DNA of 64,000 nt from Lotus japonicus (Eukaryota; Streptophyta; Magnoliopsida; Fabales; Fabaceae), in the NCBI RefSeq assembly GCF_012489685.1, contig NC_080041.1:98629205-98693204 (forward strand). The letters are read 5' to 3'. Below the pieces are notes generated by a model. It worked only from the letters and a program-made list of their open reading frames with translations. It ran no database searches and was not told the origin of the DNA. Both the position numbers and the translations under genes were made by a program. Positions within the stretch are counted from its first letter, which is position 1; each line of letters starts with the position of its first letter. Shown piece by piece: positions 1-9,623 of this stretch.

Positions 1-2535
1 TCTCACCATCTTGGAGTCCTTAAACATTGTTAACCAGTTTTCAGTAACAAACAACAGAAGCTCCAGATAAACCTCTTCAGACACGCCATCTACAAGATTA
101 GAGCTCTGGATGCACTTAGCATACCAATCAACATTGACTGGTTTCACCTCTAAAAAATTGAGTATGCGGTCATACACGCTTCTGTCAAATGCAGAACTCA
201 AGATTTTCCTCCCATCATGAGAAGACAGGTCAAGCAAGTATACTTGTTCCGATCGAGCCTTACTCAAAATATTCCAGAATTCAGGCAGTAACCTGCCAAC
301 TTCGCGAGGCTTGTAGAAGTGCTTCTGCTTCGTGTATGTCTCAATAGGAACAATAGCTTCTTCAAGAAGTTTTGCTTTTATTTGGTCTCTGACATGGTTT
401 AACTTCTCATATGGAGAACTCTCAATAGGAAGGAATCTGAACATCTGAGTCAAACTGGAAACGGGAGCTTCATCTGAACCTATTACAAGTGTTTTAAATG
501 CATCCATAAAAGCCGTTGGAATGCATTCAAGTATACCTTGGTTCCACTTATCATCCATGAGAATTGTTTCGCGTGACGAAGCAAGGACAAAATCTGCTTG
601 AATTATGAAAGGGAAATTAGTGGCCATCTCTGTAGGAAGAAAGGCATACACTCCTGGTGAGCTCAATCCCCTGTGAAGCCTCTCCTGATTCGGGAAGGCT
701 AGCGTTATAACCCATTCCTCCACGCCCGTTCTCCTTTCCACTACATTTTCCACCCTCACATGAAACTTTTTCTTCCACATGTAGTAGCTGCATTCCTTTC
801 CAGAATTAGAACTTTCCTCCGCGGAAAGATGAAGCGTGTAAGACTCAGCATTCATATTCTTCCTCGTCACGAAGTTAATCTCACTTGAAATAGAGACAGC
901 AGCAACCGTATTCAGTTTAGGATTCTTATTGTGTTCCCTGACAGAGAGTTGTCTGATTTTGGAAAGGAATAATAGAACTTCTGGATGAATGCTGGAGAGT
1001 TGCTGCTTCACAGCTTTGACTTTATCCGACTTCAGAGGCAACACGATGGTCGTGGTTGGAAGGGAATCTTTGCCATATATCTGTCTTATTTCTTGAAGTG
1101 TTGGCTTCTCCTCAACCCATTCAGGAACTACATAACCAAGACTGCAATGTGGACAAGGCTTCTCATTGAACCTTATCTGATATCCATTGCTAAATATGTA
1201 AGGCTGAGCAGTAACCAAAAATACACTCTTGAAACCAATTCCTGCAATTCAACCACAGAAAAGGTTCCATCAACATTTACATTCATCTCATTTAGAGTCA
1301 CATTTGACATTTGCTAAAGCATTGTTAAATTAGTTAAATTAGTCTTTGTTTCTTTTCTTTGGTATAAGAGCTCAATATAGTCTCTCTACTAGAAGAAAGA
1401 TCTTGACATCGAACTGATTCAACAAAGATATGTGAATATTTGTATAATCCATCTAAAGGTGTTTGAAATAATTTAATCTTCATAGAAATCAAGAACTATT
1501 AACAACAGTCCTTCTTGAAATTAAAGTTCAGAACATTTTTGTAGTCACATCTAAATGACAGAGTGTACCTTTCTCGCCTATGTAACCACTGCTCCTACTG
1601 TCTTTCTTCGTGGACCGTCCAACACTGCAAACAGATTCGATGTTTCTTGGAGAGAAACCCTTCTCATTGTTAAAAATCAACAATGTGGCAGGAGCACCGC
1701 TATCTGTAATGTCCTCCGAAGTTATTATGAATTCAAGGGCTGGACTCCCTCCCTCAGGGTACTGGTTATCTTCAGCATTCTGTGGAAGTTGACAAATATA
1801 TTTAGGATAGTGAATCAACAACTACCAACAAATATAATTGGATAATAAGATTGCTACATCATATATATTATAGACAGAGAGAATCAAACGATTCAAACCT
1901 TTATCCTGCTACTGAAACAACAAACATACTCAGCTTTTAACTATCAGGCACAAAAATGTGTTCCCTTACAAGGACTGGATCCTTGTGACATCATGATGTG
2001 AGCTTAAAAAATGTTTTTATCATGTGAAAACTCGGTTACTGTTTAGAGAATTTTACCCAAAGCTGAAATTATTTGGTTATGGTAGTAATATTTTATCCAA
2101 ATAATTTGTTCTATTTTTCAGCATTTATTTTCACTCTTCAATTTCTACGGCATAGTTTAGTTTCAGCAAATTATCTTCATATTCTAGTTATTGAAAAACA
2201 CCATAAGAAAACATGTAGTAATTCTATGTAAATAGTTTATGACATACTTATAAGCGGTTTTGAGCTTATTTATAAACTATTTTAATCGTATTTCAATACA
2301 TTTTCACAAATTAACTTATCAATGAGCATTGATCCCTTATAGTACGATAAGCGCTTAATCATACTGTTTTTCCAAAATGCTTGACCATCTACTCTCAACT
2401 TAATCAAGCATTGCATAAAATACAAAAGGTAAAGAAAAACAAAAAACAGAATTGTCTAAATATTTCTAAAGCAACATAAAAACAAAACAAAAATTGTTGG
2501 CATGCATCATTACAAAATCAAAACAGGATAACACC

Positions 2536-2566
<31 letters not shown>

Positions 2567-2764
2567 GAAAAAGTTAAAAGAAATATGGTAAGAAGTGCTT
2601 ACCTGAATAAGTTCCATGAGGAAATGCACATCTTTAGCATAAAGTTCAGCAGAGAGATTCTTGACAGCCTGGTGAAGATCCTCAGTTAAAGGGTTGGGTT
2701 TGCCGCCAATGGAGAATTTGTACCTTCGTATCTCTTCAACATGTTCTTTTGGTGTAGCAGCCAT
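1..2764 (-). CDS. NO VEIN-like GHKL/HSP90-type ATPase, 5' part of gene
   Basis: Three exons are readable: 2764-2603 (ATG at 2764), 1779-1569, and 1241 to the window edge, joined by GT-AG introns in frame. The protein starts MAATPKEHVEEIRRYKFSIG. It shows the Bergerat ATP-binding fold: helix box LIQNAEDNQYPEG across the first junction, SGAPATLLIFNNEKGF, then GYIGEKGIGFKSVF across the second junction. Further in, a CPHC-type segment and long open sequence continue past position 1. Plant proteins with this start are annotated as histidine kinase/gyrase B/HSP90-like ATPases related to Arabidopsis NO VEIN, a nuclear factor in auxin-dependent patterning; function in this copy is inferred from family only. 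No break is visible in the visible third of the gene. Intron 1 (1780-2602) holds a CA/TA microsatellite and a decayed MITE. Confidence 0.88.
2225..2362. repeat. Decayed MITE in intron 1 of the NO VEIN-like gene
   Basis: The stretch carries the motifs ACTTATAAGC, GAGCTTATTTATAA and GATAAGCGCTTAAT. These resemble the AAGCGCTTAT-rich miniature elements common in legume introns, and a similar motif cluster lies at 43735-43830. Ends and target duplication are not resolvable. Confidence 0.4.
2530..2566. repeat. Compound (CA)n(TA)n microsatellite
   Basis: About eight CA units run directly into about nine TA units, about 40 bp from the 5' splice site of intron 1 of the NO VEIN-like gene. Confidence 0.9.
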
Positions 2765-3079
2765 TATCAAAATCACAGGATCAGAAGTAACTAGTACTAG
2801 TGAAGAAGCACATACACGTTAGAAAGAGGGAAGCAGAAGAAAAGTGAGTGTTGTTGCTTTACTTATTATTGGGAAGACAAAGAGAGAGACTCCTTTCTTT
2901 CCTTCTTGGAGAAGTAAGTTGAAAAGACTTGGAAAATATATGGTCAATAATTATTGTTATTATTGTACGGTAAAGAGGTCAGTTACTTTTCAAATTCCAC
3001 CACAACAGTTTTCGTTTCAGTTTCCTCCTCGACCTTCCGTCCTTCCAATAAGGAAAGAGTATTGGGCAATTTTTTGTTA
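2765..3079 (-). promoter_or_regulatory. Upstream region of the NO VEIN-like gene
   Basis: This 315 bp lies between the ATG at 2764 and the inverted-repeat element at 3080. It includes a purine-rich stretch near 2820-2905 that would be 5' UTR on the minus strand. No clear TATA box was identified; the region is called regulatory from position only. Confidence 0.4.
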
Positions 3080-3917
3080 TTGTCTCACATGAGACAGTTT
3101 TAAAACAGTCTCAAATCAATAAATAAAGGCATGACACGTGTTATTTCTATTTATTTATTTTTTATTTTTAATAGTCATAAGATATTCAATCTTTGAACCC
3201 CAACATTTTACTAAACTAAATTTTAGTCCTAACTAATTTACATTATTATACTTTTTTCTCAAGATGTAATAAATTATAATTTCGACCGTGAAAAAAACGT
3301 ATTTTCATCGTGAACATCATCTTCTTCCTCAGTCTGCCGATGTACGCCCCGCAGAGTGCCGCTCGCCGCAGACGGCTGACGCTCGTCGTTCGCCGAAGAT
3401 CACCGCTCGCCGCATCCAAGACCTAATAATGACAGCGGCAACAAGTCGAGAGGCGCGTATGGCGAGAGGATTTGTAGGCGAAAGGCTAGCGTCACCAGCG
3501 GCGGTCTGCGGCAAGCGGCGATAGCGAGAGGTGGCGGCAAAAGATTTTAAGGATGAAGTTTTTTTTTTAACGTGGTTGAATTGATTTTTACGGTTATTAA
3601 GTTTTTTTTTTGAACTAACAGTTACAAAGTCAAGATTTGTGATGGTTTTTGAAATATAACATAAAATATTGATTGCTGAAGATTTAAAATATAATTTGAT
3701 AAATGTTATGGGTTAAATCATAATTTATGATATCTTGATAAGAAAGTATAATAATGTAGATTAGTTGGGACTAAAATTTAGTTTAGTAAAATGTTGGTGT
3801 TAAAAGATTGAATATCTAGTTACTGCTAAAAATAAAAAATAAAAAATAGAATTAACACGTGTCATGCCTTTATTGATTGCATTTGAGACTGTTTTGAAAC
3901 TGTCTCAAATGACACAA
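3080..3917. mobile_element. Long-TIR non-autonomous DNA transposon (838 bp)
   Basis: The ends are imperfect inverted repeats of about 200 bp: left TTGTCTCACATGAGACAG, right complement TTGTGTCATTTGAGACAG. They continue through the shared blocks AAAGGCATGACACGTGTTA and AACATTTTACTAAAC. A TA dinucleotide flanks both ends (3078-3079, 3918-3919), so a mariner-type duplication is possible; long TIRs would also fit a Mutator-like element without a clear duplication. The core (about 3300-3540) is strikingly GC-rich, with repeated GCTCGCCG motifs. Open frames of 61-78 codons on both strands there look like composition effects, not genes. Confidence 0.75.
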
Positions 3918-4176
3918 TAGCCAAGAGGTCACCGTCATTTCCACGTGTTTGTAAGCTGTTACAGGCGTAGTTTTTTATTGGTGTCCGTTTCTTACGTGTT
4001 TTCTATTAAGAAAAAATATATATATTCCCACGTGCTCAATTTTTTTCCATTCTTCAAATAAAGGACTTTTTTTTAAGTTTAAAATAATATAAAGGACTTA
4101 TTTGAGAGGAAAACTTAAAAAATTATAAATTTTAATTAATAAAAAAGAGAATACTAAGTTCAGAAAACCAAATAAG

Positions 4177-4290
4177 TTTTCCCCGTAAGATAACTCAAGT
4201 GGTAGGAGCTGGGACATAAGGGTTGGGCAGGGGGAGGTCTAGGGATCGATTCCTGTCGGGTGCAATTTATCTTTCCGATATACCGAAAAA
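4177..4290 (+). mobile_element. tRNA-derived SINE (114 bp)
   Basis: An A-box-like GATAACTCAAGTGGTAGGAG is followed by a B-box-like GGGATCGATTCCTGTCGGG and a short A-rich 3' end. It is flanked by imperfect 15-bp direct repeats AGAAAACCAAATAAG (4162-4176) and AGAAAACCAAAAAAG (4291-4305). This is the layout of a Pol III-transcribed SINE with a target-site duplication. Confidence 0.75.
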
Positions 4291-4823
4291 AGAAAACCAA
4301 AAAAGAAAACAACTCATCAGCTCTTTTGTTTAGTTTGTATTCTCATAACCCTAATCCCCGAGACTCTAAGATCACGTTAAGTGGTAGGTCTCTCCTAACA
4401 AATACTTCTCCATACGCACCACCTAGAAATTAAACGTCGAACTAGATACTTAAGGAGTTCAACTATCTATCAGTTGTACTATCAACTCTACGATAAGAGG
4501 TTATAAAAGTTTTAATGGGAAAGTAAAATATTTATCAATTTAAAGTATAAACATACAAAAATAATTTATTTTTCATCCCTCCCTAAAATTTGATATTAAT
4601 TTTTTTATCGTAAACTATGAAAATATTTACAATTAGTTATTCAAATTCAACTAACATTGTAGATTCTAGTTTTTCATTTTAAAAAAATACTCCCAAAGTG
4701 ATGTAAGAAAAATAAATTAAGAGTAACTTTTGAGAAAGAGTTTATTATGCCTACAAGTAGCTTCCTTCATTTCCGATCTTTTTTATAATTGTTCCGAGGC
4801 ACAATATATTTTCAATTAGCTTT

Positions 4824-4835
4824 CACTACAAGAAA
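4824..4835 (+). mobile_element. CACTA-type transposon terminus
   Basis: CACTACAAGAAA is the canonical outer end of CACTA (En/Spm) elements in many dicots. No matching opposite end or 3-bp duplication was found nearby, so it is probably a remnant. The same motif recurs at 57194-57205 in the permuted copy. Confidence 0.45.
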
Positions 4836-5301
4836 TTTCCAATTTTCCTACCAAAATTGGCTTCAAACAATATAGATATAATAAAATCAAAATATTATAT
4901 ATAATATTCCCAATAACATTCTATTTATAACTTTCTTTGCAAATGACATTGATTGGTAATCTCAAAACTCTACGTTTCCATGTCTCGAGTTTGCCGTGTT
5001 TTCAATCAGATCCATGAGTTGAATGCAAATTTACAGTGCCATCTGCTCCATCTAAACTTTCATATAATTATATTATTCAAGTTCAAGTGCATAACAAATA
5101 TAAAATTTATTTTTGGGGGATTATTAAATATATCATGTTTTATGTAGCAAAAAAAAAATACCATGTTTACTATTTTTATTCCGTAAATTATAGCTCAAGT
5201 CGTAGTGAGGATAAATGGGTTGGAGACGTGTGTCCAAGTATTTCCATGAAGATGATTCTAAATGTGTTTTTCAATGTACTCAAACAAAACATACCATAAT
5301 T

Positions 5302-6840
5302 CGTAGTTTTAATTTTATATTATAAACTAATTGATTGATATTATTTTAAAAGATTTGGTCTATTATTTATTTTAGATTTATTTTCAGAGTATATTAATTA
5401 ATTTTTATTGAATTTTCGGATTTTTAATTAATTGGGGTTTTATGAGTTTTTATTGTGATTTGCTAGATTTTGGAAGTTTTTATCTATCTTAATTTAGTAC
5501 CTTTTTAAATTTTAGATTTCATTAGGATTTAGATTGTTTATTTCTTAATTTTATCTTAATTATCTTATTATTTATTTAATTTTAATTCCAGGAAATATTT
5601 TATTTTAGAGTATAATAATTATTTTTATTGAATTTTCGGATTTTTAATTAATTCATGATTTTATGAGTTTTTAATGTGATTTTCTAGATTTTGGTGGTTT
5701 TTATCTATCTTTATTTAGTACATTTTTATTTTTTAGATTTGATTAGGATTTAAGTTGTTTATTTCTTAATTTTATCTTAATTCATCTTATAATTTATTTA
5801 ATTTAAATACCAGGAAATATTTTATTTTATTTTTGTGTTATTGTTAGAGTATAAATTAATTTTTATGGTATTTTTATTGAATTTTCATATTTTTATTTAA
5901 TTCAGGATTTTATGAGTTTTTATTGTGATTTGCTAGATTTTGTTAGTTTATATCTATCTTTATTTAGTACATTTTTTAATTTTAGATTTGATTATGATTT
6001 AGATTATTTATTTCTTGATATTATCTTAATTTATCTAAAACTCCCATCAGGAAAATTTGATTAGGTGTCACTCCCAAATTAATTCTCAGGCCAATTTGAT
6101 GATGTGTCACTCATAGATTAATTCTCATTTTATATTAAAAACATTAAAAAGCATATATGTACATTAAAAAAAATACGTGAAAAAATAAGCATGTATAAAA
6201 AAATATTTTTTCAAGATTTTGTTTTGTGTTTATTGTCATTTGTTAGATTTTGGTTGAAACCGATTTTTCAAAGGTGATTTTAAATCTGGTTTTTTTTTCA
6301 TAAAATTTTAAAAGAATTGCCATGACTATCTAAGATTTATCTACATTAAATAAAAAACTAAAAATTCAATAAAAATACCTTAAAAATTAATTAATAAAAA
6401 CTACCAAATCACATTAAAAACTCATAAAATCCTTAATTAAATAAAAATAACATAAAATTTAGTTAATACTCTAAAAATAAATATTTTTCCTTCACCTAAA
6501 ATTTATTTCCATAAAAAATCTTGAAACCGATTTTTTAAATGTAATTTTAAATCTGAGAAACTTTTTCATAAAATATTAAAAGATTTGTCTTAATTATCTA
6601 AGGTTTACCTAAATTATTCCTTACTAATACTGTATCAGCAATCTCCTCCCCTACATGCATCAGATGTGAACATGTTGGCATGCAGGAAAAATGAGGAAGA
6701 TCACTCGAGTATGCAACTTACTTTATGTGGTGCTGATAATTGTGTAAGTGTTTGACATAAACGTTGTTGAGTAATTAGATTATTTTCCTCATCCTCTTTT
6801 GATATATTTGTTAGAATGATTTTCCCTCATCGTTCGTGGG
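5302..6840. repeat. AT-rich tandem repeats with an inverted arm
   Basis: Three head-to-tail units of about 230 bp lie at roughly 5365-5595, 5596-5821 and 5822-6055. Each has GATTTTATGAGTTTTTA, TTTTATCTATCTT, TTTAGTAC and TTTCTTAATTTTATCTTAAT, ending near CCAGGAAATAT. About 300 bp on, 6290-6500 carries the same sequence in reverse complement (AAAAACTCATAAAATCCTTAATTAA). A direct pair beginning GAAACCGATTTTT lies at about 6256 and 6523. No coding signal is visible. The block may belong to the Helitron whose 3' end is at 8040. Confidence 0.7.
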
Positions 6841-7468
6841 GTGAAATTGAAGGTGCCGGTTATCGATTTGAACGACCGTGATGAAGGGAAGGTTCTCCAT
6901 GAGATAATTGATGCAAGAAGGGGAAGGCAAATGATCACGCGTCCACCTAGCGCACTTTCTTCTACAGAAAGAGATGAAGAAATGGGCTTAGACATAGCAA
7001 ATCTACATCCATGGGTGATTATCAAAAGAGACAAGGAACTGGATTTGATTTAAATGATACACTTCTGTTTGACTTCTTTACTTATCAAGGTAAATGCAAT
7101 TCTCCTCTAAAGTCATTAATAATTTATTTTCTTACTTACCAAGCTCATATAAGTGCATTGGCATGTCATGATCTGAACTTAAGGTTAGCATGTCATTACC
7201 TCATGATCTCCTGCATAGAAAGAGAGGGTATAGTGACAAATATAGTAGTTTTCTCCTTCATTTGTTTGATGAAGAAAGTATTCGCAAAGACGGGGTTAAT
7301 CCCATGGCAGAGCGGTGTGATTACCTTTGAGACTCACGATATTGCTCAGGTTCGTGCTATGATCTATGATGAAAAAACTGATGTATGGTTGTTTGGTTTT
7401 CTCTATCCTGCTTTAACTCTTCAGTTGCCAAACAAAAATATATTCATTGCTATGCTTATATTCTTATC
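6841..7468 (+). other. Unrecognised open segments, possible captured gene fragment
   Basis: A 70-codon frame (6841-7053) begins MKLKVPVIDLNDRDEGKVLH and has normal-looking composition, unlike the surrounding AT-rich repeats. An overlapping 154-codon frame (7011-7475) includes TGLIPWQSGVITFETHDIAQ. Neither was recognised. Helitrons often carry host gene pieces, and this lies just inside a Helitron 3' end, so capture is a reasonable guess. There is no start context or splice structure to support a working gene. Confidence 0.3.
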
Positions 7469-8008
7469 TCAATGAACTCCTACTTTTATCTATTCTTCAC
7501 TACCTGCTTCAATATCACATTTTTTACTTCATTTTGGGACTGTGAAATAATGGCAATTCAAATGTATGTTATGTTCTGTTCTGTTACAATTGGGGTAGAA
7601 TTGACCAGAGCTTTCACGGTTGATTACAGTTGTGTAGAAATGTGGATCTACAATTCATATTTTTAATGAACCTTTTTTTCTTTTATGTGAGTACTCATTA
7701 CAAATATGATCTGTGAAATTTATAAGGTAACTCAACTTGCTTTTGTTGAATTACCATATTGCACCTAAAATTTATTAAAAAAATTGATATTAAAACAAAT
7801 ATAAAAGTTTAATATAACTTAAAAGTGTTTTTCACAACTTTTTATATTTATATAGATAAAACTATAATTTGCACGAAATGTACAAGTTTCAATTTAAGCC
7901 TTTTTGTCTACTTTGCTCATCAATCCAGACTCTTCTATTTCATTTGTTGTTTATTAATTTTTTAATAATCAATGTATTGATTGATGTATCAAATACAATA
8001 GACATATT

Positions 8009-8040
8009 TCCCGTGCAACGCGTGGGTAAAAAAACACTAG
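8009..8040 (+). mobile_element. Helitron 3' terminus
   Basis: The stem-loop CCCGTGCAACGCGTGGG (8010-8026, with two G-T pairs) is followed 10 bp later by CTAG at 8037-8040 and then a T. This is the standard Helitron 3' end: a hairpin shortly before CTRR, inserted into an AT site. The 5' end was not located; the element should extend leftwards. Confidence 0.7.
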
Positions 8041-8438
8041 TATGTTTAATTTTAGTTAATTTGATTAATGATCTGACATGTAATTTTTTTTAAATTTTAA
8101 TTTTTTTAAAATCCACATAAGCATAACTAACACAGTCAGCGATCCAAATCATCACTCGCTGGAGCTCCGCCCCAAAAATATTTCAAAGACGAGAATCAAA
8201 TGCAATAAATTTTTCGGCAAAGGACTTAGATCAGACGGCGAGACAAAGACAGGGACCAATATGATGCTTAACCCTTATCTTTAACAGTTGCGTCTTTTTT
8301 AGCACTATGAGCAAAATGGTATCTAGAAACCCTTGAAGTTCTTCTAGCAGAGAAAATAGTGGATAAAAGCCATCTATTTGCCTAAACCTGAGTGATATAG
8401 AATTTTGCTCTATTTAGCTTGTTCTGACCCCCCTGATC
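8041..8438. other. Intergenic, nothing recognised
   Basis: Unique-looking sequence between the Helitron end and the hAT element. Before the hAT insertion it adjoined the TOP2-like start, so it may hold the original promoter. No TATA or other motif was convincing. Confidence 0.4.
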
Positions 8439-9548
8439 CAGGGGCGGACCCACTAAGGGGACCGGTTTTTATTGTTTTTTTTTAAAAAATTTATATGGTT
8501 AAAAAAAAAGAAAAATTATTTGTTTTCTATCACCAAACACGAACGCTTCTTCTCTGTTCTCAGTCTCACTCTGTTCTCTCACGCGACGGCGAGTCACGCC
8601 TCCGCCTCTCTCTGTCGATTCACGGCCGCACGGCGGCGGCGCACGCCTCTGGATCTCTCTCGTTCCTCGTTCGTGCCTCTTCCTGTTCTCCAAGACTCCA
8701 ACGAACCAACAACGAAGCTCAGTGCTCTCCAACGAACCAACAACGACAGTGCCTCTCCCTCTCAACTGATTGAAGCTCTCACTCTCAGTCACTCACTCAA
8801 AGTCAAAACTCAAAAGGTAATGCTCTCAGTCTCTCACTCTCAGTCACTCAAAGGGTTTGGGATTTGGATTCTTGTTCTAGGGTTTGAGGAAATTGAAATT
8901 GATATGTGGAAAAGGGTTTTCTGAATTCTTGTTGGACATCTACTTGTCTGATGGTTGGTGTTGGTTTTGGGGGTGTGATTATGTTTGAGGTTTGTCTTGC
9001 ATTTCGTTCCTTGCTGGTTTTGGGGGTCTGATGGTTGGTGTTTATTTTGCATTTCTGATGGTTTTGGTGTTGGTTTTGGGGTGTGATTTTTGTTCCTGAT
9101 ATGAGATGTTTTCTCAACTGGTGTGGGTGTTATTTTCTGTTCCTTGCAGACTATATATGGACTTCAATTACAAGTGACAGCTGTTTTTCCTTGTGTAGCT
9201 TGAAATTGAATTACACACTGAATCTACCTGATTTTGTCCACATTAATTTTATGCCTAAATTTGGTTCCAATATAATGAACGGACTAATATGTGAATGCCA
9301 TATTTCTGCAGTTACTTTATATGAAGTTTGAATTAAACACTCCCATAATCAACGTACAGTTGCAGGGGATGTATGAATGTTATGTTGAATTTGTTTTCTA
9401 CATGGATGAATATAATGTGGGATCTCTTTCATTATTGTAGAACTGGCAGGATTGTTGGACTCTTGTTATTGTTGGTTTAAGTAATTTGCTGGACTTTTGC
9501 AAGGTGCTGTTTAGCCTCACTGATATTCAAGGTCTGGATCCGCCCCTG
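8439..9548. mobile_element. Non-autonomous hAT element (1110 bp)
   Basis: The terminal inverted repeats are CAGGGGCGGACCCA on the left and the complement of TGGATCCGCCCCTG on the right. A perfect 8-bp duplication CCCTGATC flanks the element (8431-8438 and 9549-9556), diagnostic of the hAT superfamily. The interior begins with a C/T- and GC-rich stretch (about 8560-8780) resembling a plant 5' UTR/leader, then T-rich sequence resembling an intron. No transposase was found. The element sits 75 bp upstream of the TOP2-like ATG. Confidence 0.9.
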
Positions 9549-9623
9549 CCCTGATCCCACTGCTAATCTCACCCTCTCAAACCCCCTCCTCCGAATCAGA
9601 CGCCAATCTCCTCTCCCACCGCC

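Larger units (their letters stand above)
3173..5301. repeat. Source copy of a 2.1 kb segment repeated in permuted order at 55293-57425
   Basis: Positions 3173-5056 match 55543-57425, and 5053-5301 match 55293-55542, with only a scatter of substitutions and single-base indels. The order of the two blocks is swapped in the other copy. This copy is taken as the source because it sits in continuous context: the TIR element at 3080-3917 is whole here but loses its first 93 bp in the other copy. The segment holds most of that TIR element, a SINE and a CACTA-like terminus, and no recognisable gene. Confidence 0.92.

Noticed and set aside
2530..2566. CRISPR-like or functional array
   Set aside because: Simple dinucleotide microsatellite in a plant intron; no spacer structure anywhere in the window.
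3288..3524. 78-codon frame in the GC-rich core of the TIR element (also at 55658-55954)
   Set aside because: Arg/Ala-rich, open on both strands, repeated with the element; explained by GC-rich composition.
8472..8924. 150-codon frame inside the hAT element at 8439
   Set aside because: Ser/Leu-rich leader-like sequence with overlapping open frames on both strands; no transposase motif.
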